Source: DASUPK01 sp963821705
Lineage (GTDB): Bacteria > Actinomycetota > Thermoleophilia > Solirubrobacterales > 70-9
Length of the DNA stretch: 64,000 bases
Assembly: GCA_963821705.1 (NCBI GenBank)
Contig: CAWGEV010000005.1
Span: forward strand, 372,001 to 436,000
Direction of reading: 5' to 3'
Part shown: positions 31,316-41,986 of the stretch, piece by piece
Numbering within the stretch: the stretch's first letter is position 1
Layout of the letters: each line of letters opens with the position of its first letter
The notes under the pieces: model-generated
Told to the model about the DNA's origin: nothing
Seen by the model: only the letters and a program-made list of their open reading frames with translations
Databases searched by the model: none
Position numbers and translations under genes: made by a program

Positions 31316-31747
31316 ATGGCGGCACGGCAGATCAGATGGGGAACCCTGGGGCGGGTGGCGGCGATCGCGGCCGCGGCAATCGCCGGAATCGTCTCGCTGC
31401 CGGCCCTGCTGGGGAGCGACCGGCCTCCTCCGGTCCCTCCCGACGTCGGGCTGGCCGCACCGGTGGCCCGGTCCCGGTCGCCCGAGCCGTCCGCACCGGC
31501 GCCCCCCGCACCGGCGCCGACCGCGGCGAAGTCCGAGCCTGGACGGCGCCGGCTCGCTGACCGCGGGAAGCGGAAGCACTCCCGCCCGCAACGGTTGCAT
31601 CCGCAGGCGCACGCTCATCCACCGGAACGCGCCGGGTCGGCCGAGACACCTGCGCCGCCGGCCTACTCGCCTCCGGTCTACGCGCCCCCGAGCTCCGGCG
31701 ACAACCTCGGGATCGAGCCTGGCGGCAGCCAGGCCGCTGGACCATGA
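31316..31747 (+). CDS. Small Pro-rich membrane-anchored protein, unknown function
   Basis: From ATG 31316 the 143-residue frame starts MAARQIRWGTLGRV and a single hydrophobic helix (residues 14-34, AAIAAAAIAGIVSLPALL). The rest is Pro/Ala-rich with Arg and His patches (RGKRKHSRPQRLHPQAHAH), like a periplasmic or cell-wall spacer. I recognise no domain. Codon composition is coding-like, but a spurious frame cannot be excluded. It is divergent from rpsF. Confidence 0.5.
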   Translation: MAARQIRWGTLGRVAAIAAAAIAGIVSLPALLGSDRPPPVPPDVGLAAPVARSRSPEPSAPAPPAPAPTAAKSEPGRRRLADRGKRKHSRPQRLHPQAHAHPPERAGSAETPAPPAYSPPVYAPPSSGDNLGIEPGGSQAAGP

Positions 31748-31751
31748 GCGA

Positions 31752-31818
31752 GGGGCGAAGCCCCCGAGCGGTTATGTCGGCGACCGCCTGCTGCCGCGAT
31801 CTGATGGCGAAGCCGTCA
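31752..31818. terminator. Two GCGAAGC-loop hairpins between convergent genes
   Basis: GGGGC-GAA-GCCCC (31752-31764) and TGATGGC-GAA-GCCGTCA (31802-31818) each close on the very stable GC-GAA-GC loop. They lie between the Pro-rich protein and the otsA stop, so a two-way terminator is likely. The second hairpin and the eight bases before it recur at 49689-49714 with one change, and that change keeps the stem paired. Confidence 0.6.
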
Positions 31819-33293
31819 TCGGACCTCGGCCGGCGAGCGCTTGGCGCGGATGTCGGCGAGCTGCTCGTCGATCCAGTCACCGGGGTCGCGCTCGGAGATG
31901 ATCTCCTTGAGCCGCCGTGCCCGCAGGGCCCTCTCCTCCGGCTCCATCGTCAGGGCCCGGTGGATCCCGTCGGCCTGCTCCTGGATGTCGAAGGGGTTCA
32001 CCGAGAGCGCGCAGTCGCCAAGCTCCTCGTGGGCGCCGGTGTTCTCGGAGAGCATCACGACGCCGTCGCGGGTGTTCACGGCCGGCGCCTCCTTCGCGAC
32101 CAGGTTCATCCCGTCGAAGAGCGAGTTGACCATCAGCAGGTCGAAGTGCTTGTAGCGGGCGACGGCCTCGTGGAAGTTCTCGTAGATCCGCAGGTCGATC
32201 GGCATCCAGTCGGTCGTCCCGTGGCGGTGGTTGACGACCGCGACCAGCGCCTCGATCCGTTCCAGGTACTCGGCGTACTCGGGCACGTCCTGCCGCGAGG
32301 GCTGGAGGTGAGCGATGAAGGTGACCTTCTCGCGGAATTCGGGGTGCTGGTCGAGAAAGACGTCGAACGCGGTGAAGCCGCGCAGCACGTTCTTCGAGAG
32401 GTCGGCGCGGTCGACGCGGATGATCAGGTGGTCGCGACGGCGCCGGAGCAGCTCCGTCTCGTAGAAGGCGACGTCCGCGGACTCGGCGGCGCGATAGAGC
32501 CGCTGGGTGTCGATCGAGAGGGGATACGCTCGCACCCAGATCTCCCGCCCCTCGTGGACCACCGACATCCGGTCGTAGTCGATCTCCAGCTCCATCAGCT
32601 CGCGGCAGCACTGCAGGAAGTTCCGGCAGTAGGCGGTCGTGTGGAAGCCGATGATGTCGTTGGAGAGCATGCGACAGGTAGATCTCCTCACGCCAGCGGT
32701 TGGGCAGGATCCGCCAGGAGTCCGGCTGGGACCAGGGGATGTGGACGAAGTAGTGGAGGAAGGCGTCGGGCCGCGCCTTCCGGATCAGGCCCGGGCAGGT
32801 GTAGAGGTGGTAGTCGTGGAGCATCACGACCGGGCTCTCCTGGCCGTCGATCGCGCGCGACCACCGCCGTCGGCGATGTCGTCGTTGACGACCTTGTAGC
32901 CCTCCTCCCAGGCGTCGACCTCGGCCTGCCGGATGTCCGGAGCGTTCGAGAGGTCCCAGAGGTAGTGCTGGATGAACCAGAGGATCGGGTTGGCGATCAC
33001 GTTGTAGAAGCGGTCGTAGGCCGCCGGGTTCGACGCGACCATCTGGACGTCGTAGGAGATCCCGTCGAGCTCGATGCGTCACCGGGCCGTCGCTCTCGCT
33101 CGGCGACCACGACGTCCTCCTCGGTCATCGCCGAGGCGATCCAGAGCGGCCTGGCGGTGCGAGACGAGCCCCGAGAGGGCCGTGACCAGGCCGCCGCCGC
33201 CGCGATGGACGATGCCGCTGTCCGCGGTCGTCGCGGCCGAATTCGGCCGGGCCCGCGGTTGGAGACGATCGTCAGTGGATGGCTATCGGGCAC
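31816..33293 (-). CDS. otsA: Trehalose-6-phosphate synthase (several frameshifts)
   Basis: The enzyme makes trehalose 6-phosphate from glucose 6-phosphate and a nucleotide-glucose. The reading runs through several frames: MPDSHPLTIVSNRGP at the start, then LWIASAMTEEDVVVAE, ANPILWFIQHYLWDLS, VVMLHDYHLYTCPGLIRK, SNDIIGFHTTAYCRNFLQCC and the family end FDLLMVNSLFDGMNLVAKE and VVMLSENTGAHEELG. About five breaks lie between 32680 and 33260; the last 290 codons are open. The stop overlaps a terminator hairpin. treT follows upstream on the same strand, so two trehalose routes are encoded side by side. Confidence 0.85.
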
Positions 33294-33368
33294 GCGACCG
33301 TTTGTATCAGGCGCGCCTCAATTGTCTGGCATGTACCCCGTCGCCGTAGATCGCGGCACGAGCGGCTG

Positions 33369-34612
33369 CTACGAATCCAGGTCGGTGAAGATCCGCAGCC
33401 AGTCGAGCAGCAGGCGCGGGGTCAGGAAGCGCTCGCGCGTGCGCTCCTTGCCGGCGCGCCCGAGCCGGCGGCCCAGCTCGGGGTCCTGGAGGATCTCGAT
33501 CGAGCGCTTGCGCGGCCTCGTCGGGCGAGGAGACCAGGAAGCCGTCCTCGCCGTCGACGATCTGCAGCGGGATGCCGCCGACGTCGCCGCCGATCGTCGG
33601 GCGGCCCTTCCAGAGCGACTCGGCGACGGTCAGGCCGAAGCCCTCGCGGATCGACTTCTGCAGCATCGACGTCGGACTGCGACTGGAAGGCGTTCACCTC
33701 GATCGCGCCGACGTTGTTGAGGTTGTTGAGGATCTTGATGTCGGGGTCCGAGCCGGCGTACTCGAAGGTGCGGTGGAAGAACTCCCAGCCCTCGGGGTCG
33801 TCGGTCGCCATCGAGCCGACCAGCGCGAGCTGCACCTCGGGTATCTCCTTGGTGACCCGCCGGTAGGCGTCGATCACGCCGATCGGGTCCTTCCACGGAT
33901 CGAAGCGCGAGACCTGGCACATCAGCGGCCGGTCGACGTCGATGCCGAACTGGTTGCAGACGAAGGCGGCGTCGTCGGGGGAGAGCGCCATGTTCTTGGG
34001 GGAGAGGGGGTCGATCGCCGGCGGGACGATCCGGACGCCGCCGTGGCCGTCGAGGCCCTTCGGCACGTACTGCTCCATGTGCCAGACCGTGATGTCGTAC
34101 TCCGAGATCAGCGGCAGCAGGCGGGCGATCGGCTCCGGGTTCGGCTCGGAGAGGTCGATGTGGCAGCGCCAGACCCAGTTCTTCGCGTGGTCGGCCGCGT
34201 TGTGGCGCATCCCGACCGGCTGCGGGTCGTGGACGATGATCACGTCCCACTCGCCCTCGAGCGCAGTCGGCGTTCATCTTGTTGTAGTGGTCGAACAGCT
34301 CCCACTGGTTGGGGGTGAGCGTGTTCGGGTCGCCCTGCAGCGAGTTGTGGAGGAGCTTCGTCGCGTTGAAGAACTCCTCGCGGCCCATGATCACCTGCCA
34401 GTGGGTGTCGAGGCCCGACGTCGCGCATCAGCGGCACGAGCGTGTAGAGGATCTCCGAGACGCCGCCGCCGAACGCGGTCGCGCTGACGTGCAGGACGCG
34501 CTTGCCCTGCAGCGTTCTCGGCCAGCTCGCGGATCTCGTCGACCAGGCCGCGGCCGGCCAGGTGCGTGTAGTCGGCGAGCGACTTGCTGCCCAGCGCTAC
34601 CTCCTGAAGCAC
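33369..34612 (-). CDS. treT: Trehalose synthase TreT-like glycosyltransferase, GT4 (frameshifted)
   Basis: TreT couples nucleotide-glucose and glucose to trehalose. Family segments read in order through three frames: LGSKSLADYTHLAGRGLVDE, GGGVSEILYTLVPLMRDVG, VIMGREEFFNATKLLHNSLQ, VIIVHDPQPVGM, WVWRCHIDLSEP, PPAIDPLSPKNMAL, CQVSRFDPWKDPIGVIDAY, SDVMLQKSIREGFGLTVAE and RPTIGGDVGGIPLQI, ending FTDLDS. Breaks lie near 33510, 33670, 34265, 34420 and 34510. The start is uncertain: GTG 34612 is a guess, and the frame stays open into the upstream phosphatase-like gene, so the real start may be hidden by another break. Confidence 0.82.
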
Positions 34613-35614
34613 TGTTCCCCCGTGCTGCCCGTAGGACGTTGAGTGCGCAAGGGCGGAAACGTACTCGTCAGTGAAGGCGGCGCGCAGCCGCTCGATGCCT
34701 GCGTCGAGCTCGGCGCAGATCGCGGCGTGCAGCTCCGGCGTTGGCGGCGGCGACGCACGACATCTGGAACTCGTGGCTCGAGCCGAGCAGCGGCCGGTCG
34801 GCGAGGGAGCGGCCGTACGCGTCGGTGACGACCGCACCGCCCTCCTCGAGGCAGATCGTCGCCGCGGCCAGGTCGTAGGGCGAGTTGTTGAGCACCGCGC
34901 CGCCGCCGACCCGCTCGAACTCCGCGCGGACCGCGGGCACGTCGTCGATCATCCGCGGCCCGGGCTCGACGTAGGCGTCGAGCTGCCCGGTGACGACGCG
35001 GGTCATGTCGAAGGTCGCGGAGCCGAGGTCGAAGGTGCCGCCGCCCACCGAGGAGCGCGTCGATCAGCTCCGCCGATCACCTCGATCAGCGGCCGCGCCG
35101 GCCGACCGCGGAAGCCGTAGGTCCAGAACATCCGCTCCAGCGACGTGTTCTCGCGAGAGCCGGCGGCGCCGGCTCGAGGCCCGTCGCCGCGCTCGGCGAC
35201 GAACGCCTGCGCCGCTCTTCAGCTCCAGCACGCAGCCGACCGCGCACGTCGCCCATCGTCGGCTCCGCCGTCGAGCGGCGCGGCGGCGACCGAGACGCAG
35301 CACGACTCGAGCCCGGCCAGCGCGGGCCGCGTGCCGTCGATCGGGTCGACGACCAGCACCCACTCCGCGCCGGTCGCCCGCCGGGGAGACCAGGCCGCGG
35401 TCCTCGGAGTAGAAGGAGACCTCGGGCGCCCGCTCGGCGAGGAAGGCCTCCATCCGGTCCTCGGCCCGCTCGTCGATCTCGAAGGTGACGTCGCCGCCCT
35501 CGGCGGACGCCCGAGTGGGCCCGCCCGGCGTGGGCGCCGAGGTGGGGGAGGACCTCCTCGCGCAGGGTCGATGCGAGGTCGGTGACGAGGTGTTCGGATG
35601 GACGGCTTCGCCAT
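34613..35614 (-). CDS. Inositol-monophosphatase-family phosphatase (frameshifted)
   Basis: The Mg-dependent phosphatase family is shown by WVLVVDPIDGTRPALAG (the DPIDGT metal motif), an upstream EDRMEAFLAERAPEVSFYSE and a C-terminal GSSHEFQMSCVAAAN with the usual final helix ELHAAICAELDAGIERL. N-terminus from ATG 35614: MAKPS, then HLVTDLASTLREEVLPHLG in another frame. About five breaks are needed. True IMPases end soon after the last helix, near 34668. A fusion to TreT is formally possible because no stop is seen. The location beside otsA and treT invites the question whether it acts on a trehalose or sugar phosphate. Confidence 0.7.
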
Positions 35615-35717
35615 ATAGCCGCGGTAGCAAGCGGCCGCCCAGCCTATACGAGTCGCGCTGACGCGCGCCCTCGCGTCTACGGCCTACGGCCTCCGCTCCA
35701 GAAGTGCGGCGGCCTGG

Positions 35718-36934
35718 CTACTGCTGGACGTCAGCCGGGCGCGAGCCGAGCGTGACGTCGACGGTGCGCGTGCTGCCCGTCGCGCAGGATGTCGAGCGTG
35801 ACCGTGTCGCCGGGCTTGTGGAGCGGCGACCAGCTCCGAGAGGTCGTTGTTCTGGAAGACCGGCTTGCCGTCGACGGCGATCACCACGTCGCCGCCGGTC
35901 TTGACGTGCTGGAGCTGGAAGGTGGTCTCGCCGGTGGACCCCTTCAGGCCCGCCTTGTCGGCCGGGCTGCCGCTGACCACGTCGGTGATCAGCGCGCCGC
36001 TCTTGACGTCGAGCCCGAGATGCTCGGCGAGCTGCGGATAGAGCGACTCGCTGGTGACGCCGAGGAAGGCGTACTCGACCTTGCCGTTCGCGCGCAGCTG
36101 GTCGAGCGAGTAGCGGACCGAGGTGACCGGGATGGCGAAGCCGACGCCGGAGTTGCTGCCCGAGCTGGAGGCGATCTGCTCGTTGATGCCGATCACCTGC
36201 GCCCTTCGGCGTCGAGCAGCGGGCCGCCCGAGTTGCCGGGGTTGATCGAGGCGTCGGTCTGGATCGCGTTGTCGATCCCGAAGTTGGTCAGGCCCTCGAC
36301 GGTCCGGTTGGTGGCCGAGATCACGCCGATCGAGAGCGACTGGTCCTCGCCGAAGGGGCTGCCGATCGCGGCGACCGGCTCGCCGACCGCGAACGTCGAG
36401 CGGTCGGAGAGCGGGACCGGGTACGAGGTTGAGCCCGCTGGGATCGACCTTGATCAGCGCCACGTCCGCGTCGGCGTCGAAGCCGACGATCTCGGCCGGG
36501 ACCCGGTTGCGGTCGCCGAACTCGACGAAGACCTGCTTCGCCGTCTGGGGGGTGCCGCCGCCGTTCGAGCCGGCCGCCGCTGGTGACCACGTGGGCGTTG
36601 GTGACGATGTCCCCGTCCTTGTCGACGACGAAGCCGGAGCCCTGGCCGGCCGAGCCGCCGCCGCCGCCGAGCAGCGAGTTCGCCGCTCGCGTCGAAGACC
36701 GAGATGATCGTGACCACCCCGGGCGAGACGTCCTTGTAGATCTGCGCCGGGTTGAAGCTGCCGCCGCTCGCCTGGACCACGACCTGCTGGGTGCTCGGTC
36801 GGGGCGCTCCCCTCGGTGATCGTCGTGTCCCCGCCACCGCCGCAGCCGGTGGCGATCAGCGCCGCAGACGGCGCCAGAGGGCGATGCAGGTGCCACGCAG
36901 CCGAAGGCGAGGGGCAATCCGATGACGGTCTCAC
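35718..36934 (-). CDS. HtrA/DegP-like S1C serine protease with PDZ domain (frameshifted)
   Basis: This is an envelope quality-control protease. A GTG at 36934 overlaps the histidine kinase stop (GTGA). Residues near 27-36 read ALIATGCGGG, a possible lipoprotein cleavage site. The protease core reads GSGFVVDKDGDIVTNAHVV (catalytic His), DADADVALIKVD (Asp) and a NPGNSGGPLLD segment (Ser) spread over frames. The PDZ domain spans YAFLGVTSESLYPQLAEHLG to GGDVVIAVDGKPVFQNNDLS and the protein ends RPADVQQ. Around seven single-base breaks are present. It shares an operon with the two-component system, which probably controls it. Confidence 0.85.
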
Positions 36935-38387
36935 GCGGCGGCCCCGGCCGGCTCTCGCTGGCGCGGCGCCGCTCCGACACGCGGCAGGCGTCAGGGTGAA
37001 GGCCGTGTGGCCGCGGCGGGAGACCACCGTCGAGCTCGCCGTCCATGCGGAGACGCGAGCTCGTCGGCGATCGCGAGGCCGAGGCCCGGAGCCGGTCGCG
37101 GCGTCGCCCGTGTAGAAGCGGTCGAAGACCTTGTCGATCGCGCGCGGGTCGATGCCCTTCTTGGCGTCGTCGCCGACGATCAGCTCGGCGGAGTTGTTTC
37201 CGCGGACAGCGGTGACCGTCACGTTCGTTCCCTGCGGCGTATGGGTGATGGCATTGTCGATGAGAATACGGATGATTTGTGAGACTCGATTTAGGTCCGC
37301 GAGCGCGACCACCTCACCGCGCCCCCGAACCTGCAGGCGAGGAGTCGTGCGCCTTGGCCGCCGGGCGGAACTCGTCGGCGACCTGGCGGGCGGCCTCCTT
37401 GAGGTCCACCTCCTCCCGCTGAATCTCGACCACGTCCGCGTCGAGGCGCGAGAGGTCGAGCAGGTCGATGGTGAGCTTCTGCAGCCGCTCGACTGGTGTC
37501 GCGCATCTCGGCGACGAACGCCCGGCGCTCCGCGGCGGTCAGGTTCTCGGTCTCGAGCAGCTCGACGAAGCCGCCGAGGGAGAAGATCGGGGTGCGCAGC
37601 TCGTGCGAGGCGTTGGCGATGAACTCCTTGCGCGAGCTGTCGAGGCGCGCGAGCCGCCGCTGCATGTCGTTGAAGCTGCGGGCCAGCTGGCCGAGCTCGT
37701 CGGAGGAGTCGACCGGGATCGGCTGGTCGAAGTGCCCGTCGGCGACGGCCTCGGCGGCCTCGCGCAGCCGGCGCAGCCGCCGCGAGACCGCGCCCGAGGC
37801 CCAGAAGCCGATCAGCGAGGCCGCGACCAGGGCGATCAGCCCGGCGATCAGGATCTGCCGGCGCACCAGGGCGACGTCGTCGTTCACCTCCGCGAGCGGC
37901 GTCGAGAGCACCGCCACCCAGCGCGGCTGGCCGTCGAAGTCGATCGGGCACGGCGGAGGTGCCGACCCGCGTGCCGGCGACGTGCTCGACGCCCGAGGCC
38001 ACGTGCCCGTCGCGCGATCGCCGCGTCGGCGGTCAGGTAGCGGCCCTGGATCGCGGTCGCCTCCGCCTGCGAGTCGGCGACGACGAAGGCCGGAACCGGG
38101 CCCCCGGACTGGTCCCGCACCGCGAGCAGGGTCACCCGGCTCTCGGTCGACTGTGCGGTGGTGCGGACGAGGTCGTCGATCTGCTGCTGCGAGGCGCCCG
38201 ACTCGAGCGCAGTGCGCGAGGCGCGGCGCCTGCTCGGCACCCAGGCTGCTCGAGCCGGCGGAGCTTCTCCGCGGTCAGGCTCGACTCCAGCTGCGGGACG
38301 ACGTAGAGGTAGACGAAGCCGATCGCCGCCGCCGTGATCAGCGTGATCAGCGCGACCAGCCGGTTGCGGAGCGTGTTGAAGCCTCAA
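36931..38387 (-). CDS. Sensor histidine kinase, HAMP-HisKA type (frameshifted)
   Basis: The N-terminus gives a membrane helix (LVALITLITAAAIGFVYLYV), an extracellular sensor segment with LVRTTAQSTESRVTLLAVRD, a second helix (ILIAGLIALVAASLIGFWAS) and a HAMP domain. The phosphoacceptor box is FIANASHELRTPIFSLGGFV. The ATP-binding domain has IIRILIDNAITHTPQGTNV (N box), VGDDAKKGIDP and a broken G box before AFTLTLP. The TTG at 38387 overlaps the regulator stop; the end AGAAA-stop overlaps the HtrA start. Five or more single-base breaks are present. Confidence 0.85.
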
Positions 38388-39095
38388 TCGCGGTCGGCGT
38401 CGCGAAAGCGGTAGCCGACGCCGCGCACCGTGAACAGGTACTCGGGGTCCTTGGCGTCGGACTCGAGCTTCTCGCGGAGATGCCGGATGTGGACGTCGAC
38501 GGTGCGGGGGTCGCGGTAGGTGGAGTCCCCCCAGATGTGCTCGAGCAGCATCTCCCGGGTGAACACCCGGCCCGGGGAGGCGGCGAGCGCGGCCAGGATC
38601 TCGAACTCGACGTAGGTCAGCTGGACCGGCTTCGGCGCCGAGGCTGACCGAGCGCCGCTCGAAGTCGATCTCGAGGTCTCCGGCGCGGATCGGCTCGGTC
38701 GGCCGAGAGCGGCTGGCCGCCCATCCCGCCCGCCGCAGCGCCGCCTTGACGCGGCTGCGGAACTCGCGCACCGAGAACGGCTTGGTGATGTAGTCGTCGG
38801 CGCCCATCTCGAGGCCGGCGACCTTGTCGATCTCGTCCCCCTTCGCGGTCAGCATGATGATCGGCACCTGGCTGCGGGTGCGCAGGCGGCGGCAGACCTC
38901 GATCCCATCCAGCTTCGGGAGCATGATGTCGAGCACCACGAGATCGAACCTCTCCTCGCCGAAGCGATCCAGGGCCTCTTGCCCATCCATGGCCCCCACC
39001 ACCTCATAACCTTCCTTGCGGAGCGGGTAGGTGAGAAGCGTCTGCACGGCTTGCTCGTCGTCCACGAGCAGGATCCGCGCCTGTCCTCGCGCCAT
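38384..39095 (-). CDS. OmpR/PhoB family response regulator (one frameshift)
   Basis: The receiver domain begins RILLVDDEQAVQTLLTYPLR; the phosphoacceptor Asp is in DLVVLDIMLPKLDG, and the Lys in DDYITKPFSVREF. After a break near 38640 the winged-helix domain reads MLLEHIWGDSTYRDPRTVDV and HIRHLREKLESDAKDPEYLF, ending VRGVGYRFRDADRD. Together with the kinase and HtrA it forms an envelope stress operon resembling PhoPR/MprAB arrangements. Confidence 0.9.
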
Positions 39096-39130
39096 GCCTG
39101 AAGGTTAGAAGGCACGCTGTGATCGCCTGA

Positions 39131-40849
39131 ATGATCGATTTGCGTCTCTACAGATTCGCGCTGCTCGCGGTCCCGCTTGCGCGCGGTGATCGCGATGTTC
39201 TCGTTGCAGTCCGCGCCGCCCCCGCTCTCCGGCGGCGTCCCGCCGGACGCGTTCGACTCGACGACCGCCGCGCCGCTCGCGAAGCAGCTCGCCGAACTCG
39301 GCCGCCTATCCGACGCCGGGCTCGGCCGCCGACAACGCGATGGCCGAGCAGGTGAAGCAGCAGTTCTCGGCGATCGACGGGGCGACCGTCTCCGAGCAGC
39401 GCTTCGAGCGGCTCGTTCCACGGGAACGACGTCGACCTGCGCAATCTGATCGCCACCCTCCCCGGGGAGTCCGATCGCCAGATCGCCCTGATCGCGCCCC
39501 GTGACGTCGCGCAGGGAAGCGGGGCCGCCGACCAGCGCGGCGGCGACCGCCGCTCTGCTCGAGATCGCCGACGGCTTCTCGGGGTCCTCCCACCACAAGA
39601 CGCTCGTCTTCGTCTCGACGGACGGATCCAGCATCGGCGCCCAGGGCGCGAAGCGCTTCATCCGAGCGACTACAGCGACGCCGGGCTTGCTCGATGCGGC
39701 GATCGTCCTCAGCCAGCCCGCGGTCGCAGCACCCGACGGCTCCGCTGGTGGTTCCCTGGTCGACGGGCGCGCAGAGCACCGCCAGCCAGATCGACGAGAC
39801 CGCGAACTCGATCGTCTCCAAGGAGACGGCGACGCCGGCGGGCGACGAGGGGCCGCTGGCCGACCTGTTCCGGCTCGCGCTGCCGGCCGGGCTCGGCGAG
39901 CAGGGGCCGCTGGTCGGGCCGGCCTGCCGGCGGTCCGGCTCTCCTCGGACGGCGAGCTTCCCGCTCGACCCGTCGAAGGACATCCCCGACAGACTTCAAC
40001 ACCGACACCTTCTCCCGCTTCGGCCGCGCATCCCTCGCCCTGATCCTGGCGCTCGACGCGTCACCCGGCGCGCGTGCAGCACGGCCCGAGCGGCTACATC
40101 GGGCTGGCCGGGAACCTGCTGCCGGGCTGGACGATCGCGATGCTCGCGCTCTCGCTGCTGCTTGCCGGTGGCGCTCGCCGCCGGCTCCGGGCTGGTCTCC
40201 GCGGCGCGCAGCCCGGTCGAGGCGCGCGCGGGGCTTTCTCTGGGCCGGCCTGCGGGCGGTGCCCTTCCTCGGCGCCCTGCTGGTGCTGCTCGCTCGCGAC
40301 GCTGGTCGGGTTGATGCCGAGCCCCGACTTCCCCTTCGATCCGCGGGCGGAAGTCCCTCGGGCTCGGCGGGACGATCGGTCGGTGGTCGCCGCGCTCCTC
40401 GCCTACTGCGCGATCGCGTTCTTCATGCGGCCCCTCCGGCCTCCGCCCGACCAGGGAGCCGCCGAGACGGCGGCGCCCGCCGCTGTCCTGCTCGCCTGCG
40501 CGGCGACGCTCGGCGTCTGGGTCGTGAATCCCGTATCTGGCGGTGCTGGTGGCACTCGGCCTGCAGGCCTGGCTCTTCGCCGCGACACGGCCGGTCGGCG
40601 GGCAGCTTGCCGCCACGCCGGCCTCGTCCTGCTCGGCCTGCTTCCGTTGGTCGCGCTGGTCGCGCAACCTCGCGGCCGCTTCGATGCCGGCCTCGGCGTC
40701 TGGCACGACCTGCGTGCTGATGCTCTCCGACGGCCAGATCGGCGTCTCGCCTGGCGGTGCTCGGCTGCCTCTTGGCCGGCTCGGGCGTCGCGATCGTCGC
40801 GGTCGCCGGCGGGACCCGCCGGCCCGCAGCGTCCCCCGTCCGGAGATGA
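39131..40849 (+). CDS. M28-peptidase-like domain fused to a multi-pass membrane region (many frameshifts)
   Basis: The N-terminus has a membrane helix and a Pro-rich stretch. An aminopeptidase-like domain follows: AKQLAEF, TPGSAADNAMAEQVKQQF, NLIATLPGESDRQIALIAPRD, AAATAALLEIADGFSGSS and TLVFVSTDGSSIGAQGAKRF. Where active M28 enzymes have a His in AHRD and Glu-Glu in TDGEE, this protein has APRD and TDGSS, so it is probably not a peptidase. The second half has six to eight hydrophobic helices (WTIAMLALSLLL, VVAALLAYCAIAFFMRPL and others). The last segment reads TRRPAASPVRR before TGA at 40849. About ten breaks make the length of roughly 570 residues approximate. Confidence 0.6.
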
Positions 40850-40957
40850 AGCCGCACCCGGCCGGCGAGATCTCGTGCGGCGCCAGCCGCCCGCCGCCGG
40901 GAGCCCGAGGAGATCCCGAGGAGGGGAGCCCGGAGCGAGGACGCCGACCGAGCCGGC

Positions 40958-41969
40958 TCAGCCGGAGCCGGAGAGGGACCCGCGCCTCTGGTCGAAGCCG
41001 CGCGGCTGGATCTCGCCCCCGCCCGGGAGCCGCAGGGCGACACCCTCGCCGTCGTCGACCTGACCGATCTCGGTGAGCTCGTCCCCGGCCTCCCGCACGG
41101 CGGCCGTGGCATTTGCGATGGCCGATCCGGGGTCGCCGACCAGCAGCTCGTAGTCCTCGCCGCCGCCGACCGCGAGCTCGAGCGCCGCGCCGTCGCCTCC
41201 TGCCACCTCCTCCAGCCCCTCCGGAGCGATGGGCACGAGCGAGAGATCGATCTCCAGCCGGCAGCCGCTGGCGCGCCGCCACGTGGCCGGCGTCGGCTCC
41301 AAGGCCGTCGCTGATGTCGATCATCGCCGTCGCCCCGGCCGCTGCGAGCGCGCGACCCTCGTCCAGTCGCGGCCTGGGGTCGAGCTGGCGGTTAACCAGC
41401 TCCTCGCGCAGGGCGTCGTCAAGCGGGATGGCGGGGCCGCCCGGCCCGAGCAGCTCGAGGGCGGCGGCCGCGCCACCCAGCTCCCCGGTCACCGCGACCA
41501 CGTCACCGGGCTTCGCACCGCCGCGGGTGACGATGCCGGCGCCCGGCGGTCTCGTAGCCGACCGCCGTGACGGAGACGAACAGCGTCGGCGAGCCGACCA
41601 GGTCGCCGCCCGCGATGGCTACGGACCCCCTGCTCGCCACCTCGGCGAGCCCGTCGGCGATCCGGAGGAGGGCCTCGTCCCCCATCGCGGGCGGCGCGCC
41701 GACTACGACGTAGGCCTCGCCCGCCAGCGCGCCCATCGCGGCGAGATCGGAGAGCCCGGCGGCGAGGGCCTTGCGGCCAACAGCGCGGGGCGCCGAAGTC
41801 CTCGAGGGCGAAGTGGACGCCGTCGACGACCGCATCGACCGAGGTGACGGTCGCACCCTCCGGGCTCGACCACGGCGGCGTCGTCTCCGCTCGGGACCCG
41901 CATCCGCTCGTTTCGCCAGGGCAGGCGGTCGCTGATCGCCGCGATCAGGTCGAACTCGCTCGCCGACAT
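40958..41969 (-). CDS. thiL: Thiamine-monophosphate kinase (frameshifted)
   Basis: ThiL phosphorylates thiamine phosphate to the diphosphate cofactor. It starts MSASEFDLIAAISDRLPW, then MRVPSGDDAAVVE (metal/ATP motif), AVGRKALAAGLSDLAAMGAL, RGSVAIAGGDLVGSPTLFVS and MIDISDGLGADAGHVA. The C-terminal GGGEDYELLVGD is the last family block. Four breaks are inferred (about 41275, 41545, 41790 and 41865). The gene is convergent with the M28-like gene, with a 108-bp gap in which I saw nothing. Confidence 0.9.
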
Positions 41970-41986
41970 GTGCCCAGGCTAGGCGC

